Source: GCA-2715645 sp042095375 (lineage in GTDB: Bacteria > Bacteroidota > Bacteroidia > Cytophagales > MED-G16). Taken from it: 64,000 bases of DNA. Both the position numbers and the translations under genes were made by a program. Location: assembly GCA_042095375.1 (NCBI GenBank), contig JBELBJ010000005.1:1-64000 (forward strand). The letters are read 5' to 3'. Under the pieces are notes generated by a model. It was not told the origin of the DNA, did not search any database, and saw nothing but the letters and a program-made list of their open reading frames with translations. Below are positions 55,942 to 64,000 of the stretch, one piece after another. The first letter of the stretch is position 1, and each line of letters starts with the position of its first letter.

Positions 55942-58749
55942 CTAAAATTTAACTCCAAAGCTAAATTTAATAGCTGTTCCAGGAGAAATTCTAGAGTATA
56001 TAGAGCTGTTATCACCATAAGAATTGTAAAAACTTTCTAACTTGTCTCCCAGTAGATTTTCGACACTAATACTTAGGCTAAATTGATCAAAACTGCCTAA
56101 TTTATATGTAGAATTAAAATTTAAACTATTAAATGGATATGTATATACATCAGGAACATAACCTTGTCCAACAATTTGAAGTGTTTTTCCTTGCACATTA
56201 AAATATAAACCTGCATCAATTGAACCATCATATTTTGTAAAATTCAAACCAGCATTAATTAAATAAGGAGATTGTCCTTGCAAAACTCTTTCTTTATCAA
56301 CTATTTCTCCAACCCGCAATGAAGTTTCTCTAGATTTAAATTCAGCTGAATCCATTTTAAGAACTGATTTTATTAAAGATAAATTCAATACAATTCTTAG
56401 ATTTTTTAAAGATTCTGAAATAAAATTTAAATTTTTTCTCATCTCAAATTCACCTCCATATACAGAAGCATCTTTAACATTTTTTGGAGTAAAATCGTTA
56501 GGATTTGCACCGCTGTATGCAACAAGTTCTATAGGATTTTTGAAATCTTTATAAAATGCACTAAAAGCAAACATCTGAGCATTTTCTTGAAAGAGTTCCC
56601 ATCTTAGATCATAGTTAATTGTTAATGTAGAAAATAAATCGATATTACCAATAAAAGTTGTTGAGGAGACTGGATCAAAAATTTGTGCTATAGATTTCTC
56701 TTTGAATGATGGTCTTGCTATAGTTTTTGATCCTGAAAATCTTAAATTTGATTTTTCAGCTATACTGTAGATTAAATTGATTGATGGAAAAAAGTCTAAA
56801 TCATCTATTAAATTATGTTGATCATAAACAACGTCTCCTTGTTGAGTTTGTCCTGTATACCATAAGTTATAATTTTCAGCTCTAAGACCAACGATTGATC
56901 TTAAATTTTCTCCAACAAAGAATTCATTTAATATATAAAAAGCAAGATTAGTTTGTTTTGCACTATAAGTATTTGAAATCTCATAATTTCCATTAACATA
57001 ACTTCCTTGATTTGAATCTATAGTCCAAAGATTTTCTTCTTTTAATACCTCATTGGCATCTCCAGTCCATTTATAATCATATTCTCTTCTTATATAGATT
57101 CTATAGTTTAATATCTCAAAATCTCTTTCTTTTTGAGTATAATATCCACCTAATTTAAATTTTGATTTCCTAGAAAATAAATTATATTTTTTTGATAAAT
57201 CAATTTTTCCACCTATGTTGTATTCAGATAAATATCTCCATAATCTTGTTGGATCTCCAGATTCACTTGGTTCAATTGTATACTTGTTTTCATCGAATCT
57301 AAATGGAGTAAGCCTTAAATCTAGATCATTTGTCTTAGACAATGTTGGGGAAAATTTCCAATTTAATTCAAATGAAGCATCATTAGTGGTATGTTTTCCT
57401 TCTAATAATAAATTAGATATAGATCTTTCTCCATATTCTAAAGCATCTTTGTAAACTTCTACACTATTTTCCCATAGATATTCTTGGAAAAAATTTCCTG
57501 CCTTTGATTCTCCATTTTGAAGGCGCATTATATTAAGTTTAATTTTTGATTTTTTACTTTTAAAAGCAACACCTAATAGACCACTTGCGAAAGATTCTTT
57601 CTTTCCTAAGCTTCCTCTTTGATATCTATCTATTACTAATTTGTTTATTGTATTATCTGAATTATCTTTTCTATGCCAATAGTTTTCATAATTTCCATAA
57701 AAGGTAGAACTACTCTTATATGATATTGATGAAATTAAACCAAGAAAATTATTTTTTAGTTTAAACTGATTTCCATATGTAATTCCTAAACTGTAATCCA
57801 TAAAATTCTGATCTTTTCTGGCAGCTAATTCAGGATTGAAAGATCTTGTATATTCAGTCAGTTTTGGATCAGAATCAACAGTTAAAGGCAATTCTAATTT
57901 TTTATCGATAGGTAAACTTCTTGAACCATCATCATAACCTAGCCAATCTGTTTTACCTCCATTATAGGTTAAAAAGTTTTTATTAAAATGATGAGATGGT
58001 TTGAGCTTACCACTAACAGAAATTGAAAATTCTCTTTCTTCAGGAAAATCTTTTGTTTCAATATTTATTATTCCACCTGTAAAATCAGCTGACATATCAG
58101 CCGATGAAGATTTTAAAACAATAACATTTTTTATCAAATTTGTAGGAAAAATATCCATTTGTAATGTATTTCTATCTGGATCTAAACCAGGAATATCCAT
58201 ACCATTTAAAATGGTTTTAGTATATCTATCACCTAAACCTCTAACAAAAACATATTTGCCTTCTTGAATGGATACTCCAGGAACTCTTTTTATTGCACCT
58301 GCGATATCGCTATCTCCAATTTTTTTAAAGTTTTCAGATGATATTCCATCAATAAGATTTGGAGACTTTCTTTGAACATTTAATAAAGCGGCTTCAGTAT
58401 CAGTAATTTCTTGCGCAGTAACTACAACTGCATCTAATAATTCTGTTTCATATCCTAAACTGGCAGTTAGGTTGGTCACTTCACCTTCTGATATAATAAC
58501 ATTAGTAATTTCTAAATTTTCATATCCAACGTATGAAAAAATAATTATATATTCTCCTGCTTCTAAATCAAATGAATAACTACCTTCAAAATCTGTTGTT
58601 GTTCCAATTGTCGTTTCTTTAACTTGAACAGTTGCAAAAGGAAGACCTTCTTGACTTATTTTATCTTTAATAATACCTCTAAGTGTTCCAGTTTGAGAGA
58701 AGGAATAAAATGAAATAAAGAGGAAGAAAGTAATAAAGTTTTTATTCAT
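55942..58749 (-). CDS. TonB-dependent outer-membrane receptor with carboxypeptidase-like N-terminal domain
   Basis: About 935 residues from ATG 58749 (MNKNFITFF). A TTG nine bases upstream gives a longer frame but lies in the terminator T-run. Signal peptide ending FSQ, a CarboxypepD_reg-like domain at about 20-105 (LRGIIKDKISQEGLPFATVQ, DFEGSYSFDLEAGEY), then a plug domain (DAVVVTAQEI, GAIKRVPGVSI, VFVRGLGDRYTKTILNG, GGIINIETKDFP) and a 22-strand barrel ending in Phe. There is no SusD gene beside it. The upstream gene is a beta-helix-like lipoprotein instead. The substrate is not known; the PiT gene nearby suggests phosphate or a phosphorus compound. Confidence 0.93.
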   Translation of the reverse strand: MNKNFITFFLFISFYSFSQTGTLRGIIKDKISQEGLPFATVQVKETTIGTTTDFEGSYSFDLEAGEYIIIFSYVGYENLEITNVIISEGEVTNLTASLGYETELLDAVVVTAQEITDTEAALLNVQRKSPNLIDGISSENFKKIGDSDIAGAIKRVPGVSIQEGKYVFVRGLGDRYTKTILNGMDIPGLDPDRNTLQMDIFPTNLIKNVIVLKSSSADMSADFTGGIINIETKDFPEEREFSISVSGKLKPSHHFNKNFLTYNGGKTDWLGYDDGSRSLPIDKKLELPLTVDSDPKLTEYTRSFNPELAARKDQNFMDYSLGITYGNQFKLKNNFLGLISSISYKSSSTFYGNYENYWHRKDNSDNTINKLVIDRYQRGSLGKKESFASGLLGVAFKSKKSKIKLNIMRLQNGESKAGNFFQEYLWENSVEVYKDALEYGERSISNLLLEGKHTTNDASFELNWKFSPTLSKTNDLDLRLTPFRFDENKYTIEPSESGDPTRLWRYLSEYNIGGKIDLSKKYNLFSRKSKFKLGGYYTQKERDFEILNYRIYIRREYDYKWTGDANEVLKEENLWTIDSNQGSYVNGNYEISNTYSAKQTNLAFYILNEFFVGENLRSIVGLRAENYNLWYTGQTQQGDVVYDQHNLIDDLDFFPSINLIYSIAEKSNLRFSGSKTIARPSFKEKSIAQIFDPVSSTTFIGNIDLFSTLTINYDLRWELFQENAQMFAFSAFYKDFKNPIELVAYSGANPNDFTPKNVKDASVYGGEFEMRKNLNFISESLKNLRIVLNLSLIKSVLKMDSAEFKSRETSLRVGEIVDKERVLQGQSPYLINAGLNFTKYDGSIDAGLYFNVQGKTLQIVGQGYVPDVYTYPFNSLNFNSTYKLGSFDQFSLSISVENLLGDKLESFYNSYGDNSSIYSRISPGTAIKFSFGVKF

Positions 58750-58756
58750 TTTAATC

Positions 58757-58793
58757 AAAAAAAAAGACTCAACTAAGTTATAGCTGAGTCTTT
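58757..58793 (-). terminator. Intrinsic terminator between the lipoprotein and receptor genes
   Basis: On the minus strand AAAGACTCA (58793-58785) pairs with TGAGTCTTT (58771-58763), a 9-bp stem with two more pairs after one mismatch, followed by nine T (58765-58757). It lies 42 bases after the lipoprotein stop and ends only 8 bases before the receptor ATG, so it acts on the message upstream of the receptor start. Confidence 0.85.
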
Positions 58794-58834
58794 ATTTTAT
58801 TGTTAAAATTATGTTATTTAATTATTAAGTTAGT

Positions 58835-60376
58835 TTAGTTTATTAGCCCTTTTGCTTTAGTCCATGTCCAATCAAAACCACTTAAATCAGTTCCAACTGT
58901 TGCAGTTGTTACCGCAGTTATTGCAGGAGATCCAGATGCATTGTTAAGCATTGTTCTTGTTCCTCCAATTTCTGGACAGATATTTAAAATATCACTATCA
59001 GCTGCATTCAATTTCACTTCCCATTTATCAAAAGTTAAAGTATTTGCAGCATAAGTTCCATCAGAACCAGAGCTCAATGAGATGTCACCATCACCAGCAG
59101 GAGGAAAATTAGAAGCGTATATGTTTTTATTAGATCCTACTGCTTTCTTTCTAAAATCAGCAATTTCACTTTTAGCAGTACCACCAATACCAATTAATGT
59201 AACTACATCAAGAGTGTAACCCGCAACCATAGAACCTTCAGGTCCGTCTATTTCAAGAGCATGATCAGACCCAGCACCTTGAACAACAAGTGCATTAGTA
59301 ATCTTACCTGAATAAGATTGATCTATATCTATTCCATCATCATCATGAGCTGTTGTTAAACAGTAATCACAGTCTACAGCACCTCCAAAAAATTCGATCC
59401 CATCATCTTTATTTGATACTACTTCAACATATGATATTTTAGTGCCTGATCCAACTCCACCAAGGGTAAGACCATTGATTTCATTACCTTCACCTATTAA
59501 TGCACCTCCATGCCTTATAGAAACATATTTTAAAGTTCCTGAATTGTCCGTGTCATCAGAACCTCCGTAGAGTCCATAAGTATCGCTAGCAGGTATTCCT
59601 TCAATCTGAGTTTCATTTATATCTTTACCTTCAGAATCTGAAGCAGAGATCTTAGCTTTTCCTAAAATTAAAATACCACCCCATAAACCAGCATCATCAA
59701 CAGTAAGATTAGTACCCATTTTCTCACCAATTTTAATGTTATCACTAGTGCCTGTGAAAACAATTGGCTTATCAGCAGTTCCCTCAGCAATAAGTTTACC
59801 GCCTCTTTCAACAAGTAAAGCTGAAGCTAATGAACCAGTTCCAGGAGATCCTTTTACAATTGCACCTGCTTCAATAGTAAGAGTATTTCCTGATTTTACA
59901 ACAACTTTATTGTTAAGAATGTGAATTCTATCTGCTTTCCATGTTTGTGTAGTTACAAAACCAGTGTAATTTACAGGAGCAGGGTCAGTAGTAACATTGA
60001 TAGTAGCACTTACAGTAGATGATTTGTCTTTAGCATCAGTAACAGTTAAAGTGACTTTACCAGCACCAGCTGTTGTTCCAGCAGTAAAAGTAGCTTCGAA
60101 AGTTCCATCAGTTGCGCCAGCATTTGGCACAGCTTTTTGAGCAGCAGTTCCTCCGGTAGCAGCCCATTCTGCAGACTTGAATCCACCTGGTATAGCGCCA
60201 GAGAATTTTATATCAACAGCAGTACCTACTTGAACGTCAACTACAGCTCCAGGAGCAACAAGTTGAGGAGAATCAGTACTCTCATCAGTATCAACTACTG
60301 GAGTAGTATTATCATCTTCATCACATGCAGTGAATAAGAAGAATGTCAATGTAAATAAAGTAAATAATTTTTTCAT
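58835..60376 (-). CDS. Outer-membrane lipoprotein with Ig-like and beta-helix-like regions, partner of the TonB receptor
   Basis: 513 residues. Signal with lipobox LFTAC (Cys 18) and acidic start DEDDNTTP, which suggests outer-surface export. Residues about 40-130 are Ig/PKD-like (VDVQVGTAVDIKFSGAIPGG, VTLTVTDAKDKSSTVSATI). From about 150 the chain is a run of short strands with G and N turns (GNTLTIEAGAIVKG, GLWGGILILGKAKIS, LKYVSIRHGG, GIEFFGGAVD, DDDGIDIDQSYSG), typical of a right-handed beta-helix. It is more GC-rich than most neighbours, as expected for a highly expressed gene. Lipoproteins of this type are often paired with a TonB receptor in marine flavobacteria. Confidence 0.87.
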   Translation of the reverse strand: MKKLFTLFTLTFFLFTACDEDDNTTPVVDTDESTDSPQLVAPGAVVDVQVGTAVDIKFSGAIPGGFKSAEWAATGGTAAQKAVPNAGATDGTFEATFTAGTTAGAGKVTLTVTDAKDKSSTVSATINVTTDPAPVNYTGFVTTQTWKADRIHILNNKVVVKSGNTLTIEAGAIVKGSPGTGSLASALLVERGGKLIAEGTADKPIVFTGTSDNIKIGEKMGTNLTVDDAGLWGGILILGKAKISASDSEGKDINETQIEGIPASDTYGLYGGSDDTDNSGTLKYVSIRHGGALIGEGNEINGLTLGGVGSGTKISYVEVVSNKDDGIEFFGGAVDCDYCLTTAHDDDGIDIDQSYSGKITNALVVQGAGSDHALEIDGPEGSMVAGYTLDVVTLIGIGGTAKSEIADFRKKAVGSNKNIYASNFPPAGDGDISLSSGSDGTYAANTLTFDKWEVKLNAADSDILNICPEIGGTRTMLNNASGSPAITAVTTATVGTDLSGFDWTWTKAKGLIN

Positions 60377-60707
60377 AATTTTTTTTTATTATTTAATAAC
60401 AGTTATACATAATTTTAATCTGCTCAAAAATAGATTTATGATATTAACTTGTCTTTAATTTCATTTCAATTAATGGTTATGAAATAATTAATTTATAATT
60501 AATAAAGTTTTAATTAAAAATTAATTTTTTATTTACAATGTTAATTTAACGTTAAAAAAAAATCAATGAGTTTATTGATGAAGAAAAACCAGATTTAAAT
60601 GATAAATATGTTTCTGAAGAGTTTATATGATGGTTAGGGCTCCTAGGCCTAGGGGCTAGAAGTGCAATTGATGATATTGCCTATCTAATAGGATGTAAAG
60701 ATTTAAA
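60377..60707. other. Intergenic region with possible coding remnants
   Basis: Bases 60377-60540 are AT-rich promoter-like DNA. From 60556 a plus-strand frame reads KKINEFIDEEKPDLNDKYV and SEEFI, then TGA, and continues in the same frame WLGLLGLGARSAIDDIAYLI to about 60707. This has protein-like composition but I do not recognise the family. The palindrome CCTAGGCCTAGG lies at about 60641-60652. It may be a second broken gene next to the PiT gene. Confidence 0.4.
60425..60432 (-). promoter_or_regulatory. Possible -7 element for the lipoprotein-receptor pair
   Basis: The minus strand reads TATTTTTG, matching TAnnTTTG, 49 bases before the lipoprotein ATG. The TTG at the -33 site is not clear. 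A 10-bp palindrome TTAACGTTAA lies further upstream at 60546-60555 and could be a regulator site. Confidence 0.35.
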
Positions 60708-61835
60708 TCAAATTGCAGGATCATCAATATCTCTTTCTACTTTTTCAGTTTTTATAAGAGGTTCAACTATTTCTTTTTCATCAATTATACCAAAATCTTT
60801 AAAAATTTGATTTCTCATATTTTCATTAATTGATATTGCAAGAATAACAGAAACTAAAAGTCCTATAAATGCATACACAGTATCTTTGACTAGTAACTTA
60901 ATAGCACGAACCTTATCTCCATCAATTTTTCTAAAGTTTATTGCTATTTCTCTTCCTCCAAGAAGCCCAATAAATACCCAAGTCGTACTTATAGGTATTG
61001 TGCTTATAATCTTAAGATAATATAATAAACACGCATAAATAAAGTCAACAACTGTTGCTGCTCTAACATCTATTATGTCACTTTTTTCTGTTACAATTTC
61101 TTGAATCCTATCTCCTTTCAAATAAAATAATAACCCTAACCCAAAAAATACAGACGAAGCAACTAATACAAATTGATCTGTATTTAATGATCTAGGCAAA
61201 ACGACGGCAATATTAGCCATATCCTGCATAATCCATGTTGACCACAAAGCGCCACTGGAAACCCATTGTAATGGCACCCAAATTTTAGAAGGTTTTGTTT
61301 TTTTGTATTTTTCAAAAAAACCTGTTGTTATAATCCAAACAAATATTGCAATACAAAATGCTATAAAATAACCAAAAAAACTTTTAGAAATAATACTCGT
61401 GATTGAGCTTGCTTGAGTTGTAAAAGCACTTAAAAGAAGTATAGAAGTTGAAACAGGCATTTTAAGCCTTGTGATTATTAATAATACTACTGGAGCAAAT
61501 ACTTGTAAAAAAATAAAATTAGATGGAGCTTCATTTAATCCTTTAGAAAATAACCTGCCATGGCTTATATCTCCATCATAATTCAACCAACTATAGGTAA
61601 CAGTCAACAAAAAAATAGATCCCATAAATAACCATAGATAATACCATTTTCTATGAGAATTTGAAGCAATAAAGGTTCCAATCGTTTGAATACTATCGTT
61701 TGCTATTGCTGAATATGCGGCCAAGAAAAAAATAGTCCACATTGCAAGATCTTTATAAGGAGCTACAAACCAACAAATAACCGATAATACTATAAGCAAA
61801 ATAGCAAAATATAAATTTGATGATTCTATTTTCAA
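60708..61835 (-). CDS. PiT-family phosphate transporter-like membrane protein
   Basis: 375 residues with about 9-10 membrane helices. The two half-repeats carry the PiT signatures: AIANDSIQTIGTFIASN near residue 42 (G/A-N-D of PiT) with MPVSTSILLLSAF near 127, and IISTIPISTTWVFIGLLGG near 290. Na+- or H+-linked phosphate transport is the likely function, although anion specificity is not fixed by sequence. A hydrophilic tail ends ERDIDDPAI. It stands upstream of the lipoprotein and receptor genes on the same strand, separated by 331 bases. Confidence 0.85.
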   Translation of the reverse strand: MKIESSNLYFAILLIVLSVICWFVAPYKDLAMWTIFFLAAYSAIANDSIQTIGTFIASNSHRKWYYLWLFMGSIFLLTVTYSWLNYDGDISHGRLFSKGLNEAPSNFIFLQVFAPVVLLIITRLKMPVSTSILLLSAFTTQASSITSIISKSFFGYFIAFCIAIFVWIITTGFFEKYKKTKPSKIWVPLQWVSSGALWSTWIMQDMANIAVVLPRSLNTDQFVLVASSVFFGLGLLFYLKGDRIQEIVTEKSDIIDVRAATVVDFIYACLLYYLKIISTIPISTTWVFIGLLGGREIAINFRKIDGDKVRAIKLLVKDTVYAFIGLLVSVILAISINENMRNQIFKDFGIIDEKEIVEPLIKTEKVERDIDDPAI

Positions 61836-61937
61836 AGATTTTAATTTAAAATTATAAAATGAAATCTAATCCTATTTAGCAATATATTAATTATAATTTT
61901 ATTAATTAATTGTTAATTAAATATTAAAAAATTCCAA

Positions 61938-61970
61938 TTGTTTTATAAAAAGCAATATGTATTACCTTTG
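61938..61970 (+). promoter_or_regulatory. Bacteroidota-type promoter before the holin-like gene
   Basis: TTG at 61938-61940 and TACCTTTG at 61963-61970, 22 bases apart, match the -33 TTG and -7 TAnnTTTG consensus at nearly the usual spacing. The gene starts 19 bases after the -7 element. Confidence 0.55.
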
Positions 61971-61989
61971 TAAAACAAAAAAATAAATA

Positions 61990-62328
61990 ATGATAAAAAT
62001 TGATAAACTTATTGATTCAATAACATCGTATCTAAAAATTAGATTTGACATTTTGAAAATAGATTTAATTGAAAAAATTTCTTCATCAATTTCAAGTGTT
62101 ATATCTGGTTTTATCCTATTTTTTATTCTTCTATTTGTTCTAGCATTTGCAAGCCTTACAGCGGGAAGCATTTTAAATTTTTATTTTGAAAGTGAATTTT
62201 TAGGGTATGCTATTATAACTGGAATTTATATAGTTATTTTTTTTATCATCTATTTTACTGCGAAGTCTGGTAGATTAAAAAAAATGATTGAAAAGGAGCT
62301 GCTAAAAGAAAAGGAGAAATCTAAATAA
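61990..62328 (+). CDS. Holin-like small membrane protein (Phage_holin_3_6 / holin-X family)
   Basis: 112 residues. An N-terminal amphipathic helix (DKLIDSITSYLKIRFDILKID) leads to two membrane helices (about 37-57 and 70-92) and a lysine/glutamate-rich tail ending EKEKSK. This arrangement is that of the superfamily III holin-X proteins found as chromosomal genes in many flavobacteria. No phage genes are nearby, so lysis is unlikely. The role is probably in envelope or stress physiology. It ends 1 base before the stop of the convergent AraC gene. Confidence 0.85.
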   Translation: MIKIDKLIDSITSYLKIRFDILKIDLIEKISSSISSVISGFILFFILLFVLAFASLTAGSILNFYFESEFLGYAIITGIYIVIFFIIYFTAKSGRLKKMIEKELLKEKEKSK

Positions 62329-62329
62329 T

Positions 62330-63244
62330 TTAAATTTCATTAAATCGCTTTCTCATCATACCTGCCTGAACACCAAACATTAGCTTAAACCTTCTACAGA
62401 AATAGGCTGTGTCTTTAAATCCAACCTTCATTCCGATAACTTTAATAGATTCATCATCTGATCTAAGCATTTTTATTGCCTCTTCCATTCTTCTAAGTTC
62501 TATATAGTCTTGAGGACTGTAGCCTGTATTGTTTTTAAAATATTGACCTACATATTCTTCAGAAATATTAAGAAAGTCGGCTAATTTTTTATTCGATAAC
62601 TCTTTATCTATATTATCACTAACATATTGAAATAAATCAAGTATTCTTTCATCTTTAAAATATTTGAAATTTTCCTCTATAGAAGAAAATAGCGGTTGGT
62701 TTGATAGAATATATCTTATAATCTCTATGGATAACCTTTGACTTTGAAGGTCTATTAATTTTTCACTACCTGGATACCTGTAATACCTTTCTTTAACAAT
62801 ATCTTTTAAGATTGAAATAGTTTGAGCATTTCTTTCTATAACTAATGGCTTTAGGTTTTTTGAATGAAAAATATTAATTGAATTTAAAACTTTGGTTTCA
62901 AAATTTAGGACCAAATATTTTTGATCGATAGGATTCCTTCTTAAAAAATTATCTTTTGCTACATATTTTGTCTTTTCCTCTAAAAAATCATCATAAGACA
63001 GCCTTATAGACCTTCCTTTCCCAAAAGCCAGAGATACCACTTTATTTGCTGGAATAAATAAAAAAGATTCTTTTTTTACTTTTTTAATATATTTCCCATA
63101 CCTCAACCTACTGTTTATAGGGAAAATAACTGTATTCTCTATATCATAATAATTTTCAATTATAAACGGTTTTAATACCTTAACTACAGAAACCTTCTTT
63201 AAGGTAAAATGTAAATGGTCTAAAACTTTTATAAAATCACTCAT
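62330..63244 (-). CDS. AraC-family transcriptional regulator
   Basis: 304 residues. The C-terminal 100 residues hold the double helix-turn-helix: LADFLNISEEYVGQYFKNNTG, then SPQDYIELRRMEEAIKML and GMKVGFKDTAYFCRRFKLMFG. The N-terminal 190 residues are a sensing region resembling a cupin-type AraC domain (IFPINSRLRYG, FIPANKVVSLAFGKG) with no metal or sugar residues that I can place. It may regulate the peptidase gene upstream or the convergent holin-like gene, but nothing in the sequence proves this. Confidence 0.9.
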   Translation of the reverse strand: MSDFIKVLDHLHFTLKKVSVVKVLKPFIIENYYDIENTVIFPINSRLRYGKYIKKVKKESFLFIPANKVVSLAFGKGRSIRLSYDDFLEEKTKYVAKDNFLRRNPIDQKYLVLNFETKVLNSINIFHSKNLKPLVIERNAQTISILKDIVKERYYRYPGSEKLIDLQSQRLSIEIIRYILSNQPLFSSIEENFKYFKDERILDLFQYVSDNIDKELSNKKLADFLNISEEYVGQYFKNNTGYSPQDYIELRRMEEAIKMLRSDDESIKVIGMKVGFKDTAYFCRRFKLMFGVQAGMMRKRFNEI

Positions 63245-63302
63245 AATTTTTCAGTAAATGTTGTGAAAAAGGGAGGTAAATCTAAATTATTTTTTTAAGA
63301 AA

Positions 63303-64000
63303 CTATCTTCTTCTCAAAAAAAGCATAAGATAATATACTAATGTAGCAAGTGACTGCAAGGCCACAACAACGTATGTCATAGCCGCCCACTTAAGTGCAT
63401 CTTTAGCCATAACAGATTCTTCTCTAGTTACTATTTGCCTATTTGTAACCCAAGCTATAGCGCGATTACTTGCATCAAATTCTACGGGTAAGGTAATAAA
63501 TGAAAAAAGAGTAAATGCACCGTAACAAAAAATAATTATCAATAAAGCCATATTCATAGGAATGATACCAGGCAATATAAAAGCTGAAAAAAACATCAAT
63601 CCAAAAACATAACTCATAGTTGTTCCTGCAAACGTTTGTATTGGAACAAGTGCAGATCTCATTTTGAGAAATGCATATTGAGTAGCATGTTGAACAGCAT
63701 GTCCACACTCGTGAGCAGCAACAGCTGCTGCACTAACCGACCTGCCCTCATAAACCTCAGGGCTTAAATTGATAGTTTTATTTAATGGATTATAATGATC
63801 AGTTAATTTTCCAGGAACAGATACTACTTTAACATCATATATGTCATGGTCTCGTAACATAATTTCCGCTATTTCTCTACCAGAAAGATTTTTTCTCAGA
63901 GATACCTGTGAATATTTATGAAATTTTGACTTTAGTTTATTTTGCACATAGTATCCTATGCCCATAAAAACAAACCCTATAAAAAGTAACCCTGGATCGA
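63303..64000 (-). CDS. Zinc metallopeptidase (YugP family), 5' end beyond window
   Basis: At least 232 residues. The HEXXH-like zinc motif reads AAHECGHAVQHA near residue 87. It has N-terminal NLSGREIAEIML and LTDHYNPLNKTINLSPEVY, and four membrane helices: TMSYVFGLMFFSAFILPG, the following LLIIIFCYGAFTLFSF and a C-terminal pair. Family proteins of about 225-240 residues begin with a membrane helix, and the frame stays open from ATG 63965 back to 64000 (PGLLFIGFVF), so the true start is most likely outside the window. Function is unknown beyond membrane proteolysis. Confidence 0.9.
   Translation of the reverse strand, partial: DPGLLFIGFVFMGIGYYVQNKLKSKFHKYSQVSLRKNLSGREIAEIMLRDHDIYDVKVVSVPGKLTDHYNPLNKTINLSPEVYEGRSVSAAAVAAHECGHAVQHATQYAFLKMRSALVPIQTFAGTTMSYVFGLMFFSAFILPGIIPMNMALLIIIFCYGAFTLFSFITLPVEFDASNRAIAWVTNRQIVTREESVMAKDALKWAAMTYVVVALQSLATLVYYLMLFLRRR

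Noticed and set aside
58750..58758. TTG start for the TonB receptor
   Set aside because: The TTG overlaps the terminator T-run, and the ATG nine bases later begins a normal signal peptide.
61990..62328. Prophage signal from the holin-like protein
   Set aside because: No lysin, terminase, integrase or other phage gene nearby. This family is a common chromosomal gene in flavobacteria.
1..64000. tRNA, rRNA, CRISPR arrays, insertion sequences
   Set aside because: Looked through intergenic regions on both strands. No cloverleaf with a TTCGA arm, no rRNA-like GC-rich stretch, no regular short direct repeats with spacers, and no transposase or integrase were seen.

Overview
The window is AT-rich DNA from a member of the Bacteroidota, most likely a marine flavobacterium (Flavobacteriales). 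This is inferred from the gene content. It encodes a bacillithiol glycosyltransferase (BshA), GldI-like FKBP isomerases, a giant protein with a type IX secretion/gliding C-terminal domain, a SecDF fusion, a CarB without the allosteric domain, an AccD without its zinc ribbon, a TonB-dependent receptor, NqrF, and DUF4834, DUF2490, DUF2891 and DUF5916 proteins. The matches to the Bacteroidota promoter motif TAnnTTTG agree with this. Genes are tightly packed, many overlap by 1-14 bases, and intergenic regions are short, which suggests a streamlined genome. Two runs of exactly 100 N (17848-17947 and 47348-47447) are scaffold gaps. Both fall in or beside repetitive coding sequence, and the reading frame does not carry across either of them. 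I see no tRNA, rRNA, CRISPR array, IS element or phage.

Layout. Bases 1-4226 (minus) hold bshA, phoH and acs (acs runs off the left edge). Bases 4337-9164 (plus) hold a small membrane protein, mutL, two rhomboid proteases and a DUF2891 lipoprotein. Bases 9168-18036 (minus) are one giant secreted protein of about 24 Ig/cadherin-like repeats. Bases 18137-24456 hold rlmN and a TRAP transporter split over both strands, with a DUF5916 outer-membrane protein. Bases 24516-31850 (minus) form a long cluster: a DHH phosphoesterase, three FKBP isomerases, rdgB, udk and secDF. Bases 31950-37100 hold ndk, scpA, dxs, an SDR and a membrane dipeptidase. Bases 37097-42291 (minus) hold carB, a DUF4834 miniprotein, accD and nqrF. 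Bases 42436-46625 hold a small secreted basic protein and sucA-sucB. Bases 46816-50989 (plus) hold rpsP, rimM, trmD, rplS, dapF and a lipoprotein. Bases 50986-55552 (minus) hold secA, a SPOR lipoprotein and a DUF2490 protein. Bases 55942-61835 (minus) hold a PiT-type transporter, a beta-helix-like lipoprotein and a TonB-dependent receptor. Bases 61990-64000 hold a holin-like membrane protein, an AraC regulator and a YugP-type zinc peptidase (runs off the right edge).

Most of the window is housekeeping: translation, protein export, TCA cycle, lipid, nucleotide and isoprenoid synthesis. The accessory parts worth attention are these: (1) the receptor/lipoprotein/PiT module, which may take up phosphate or a phosphorus compound and is flanked by a gene scar holding the tail of a PhoB-like response regulator and the tail of a SHOCT protein; (2) the giant repeat protein; (3) the split TRAP/DUF5916 locus; and (4) housekeeping proteins missing expected catalytic or metal-binding residues (MutL endonuclease motif, AccD zinc ribbon, an SDR without YxxxK). 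I found no clearly new defence or mobile system.
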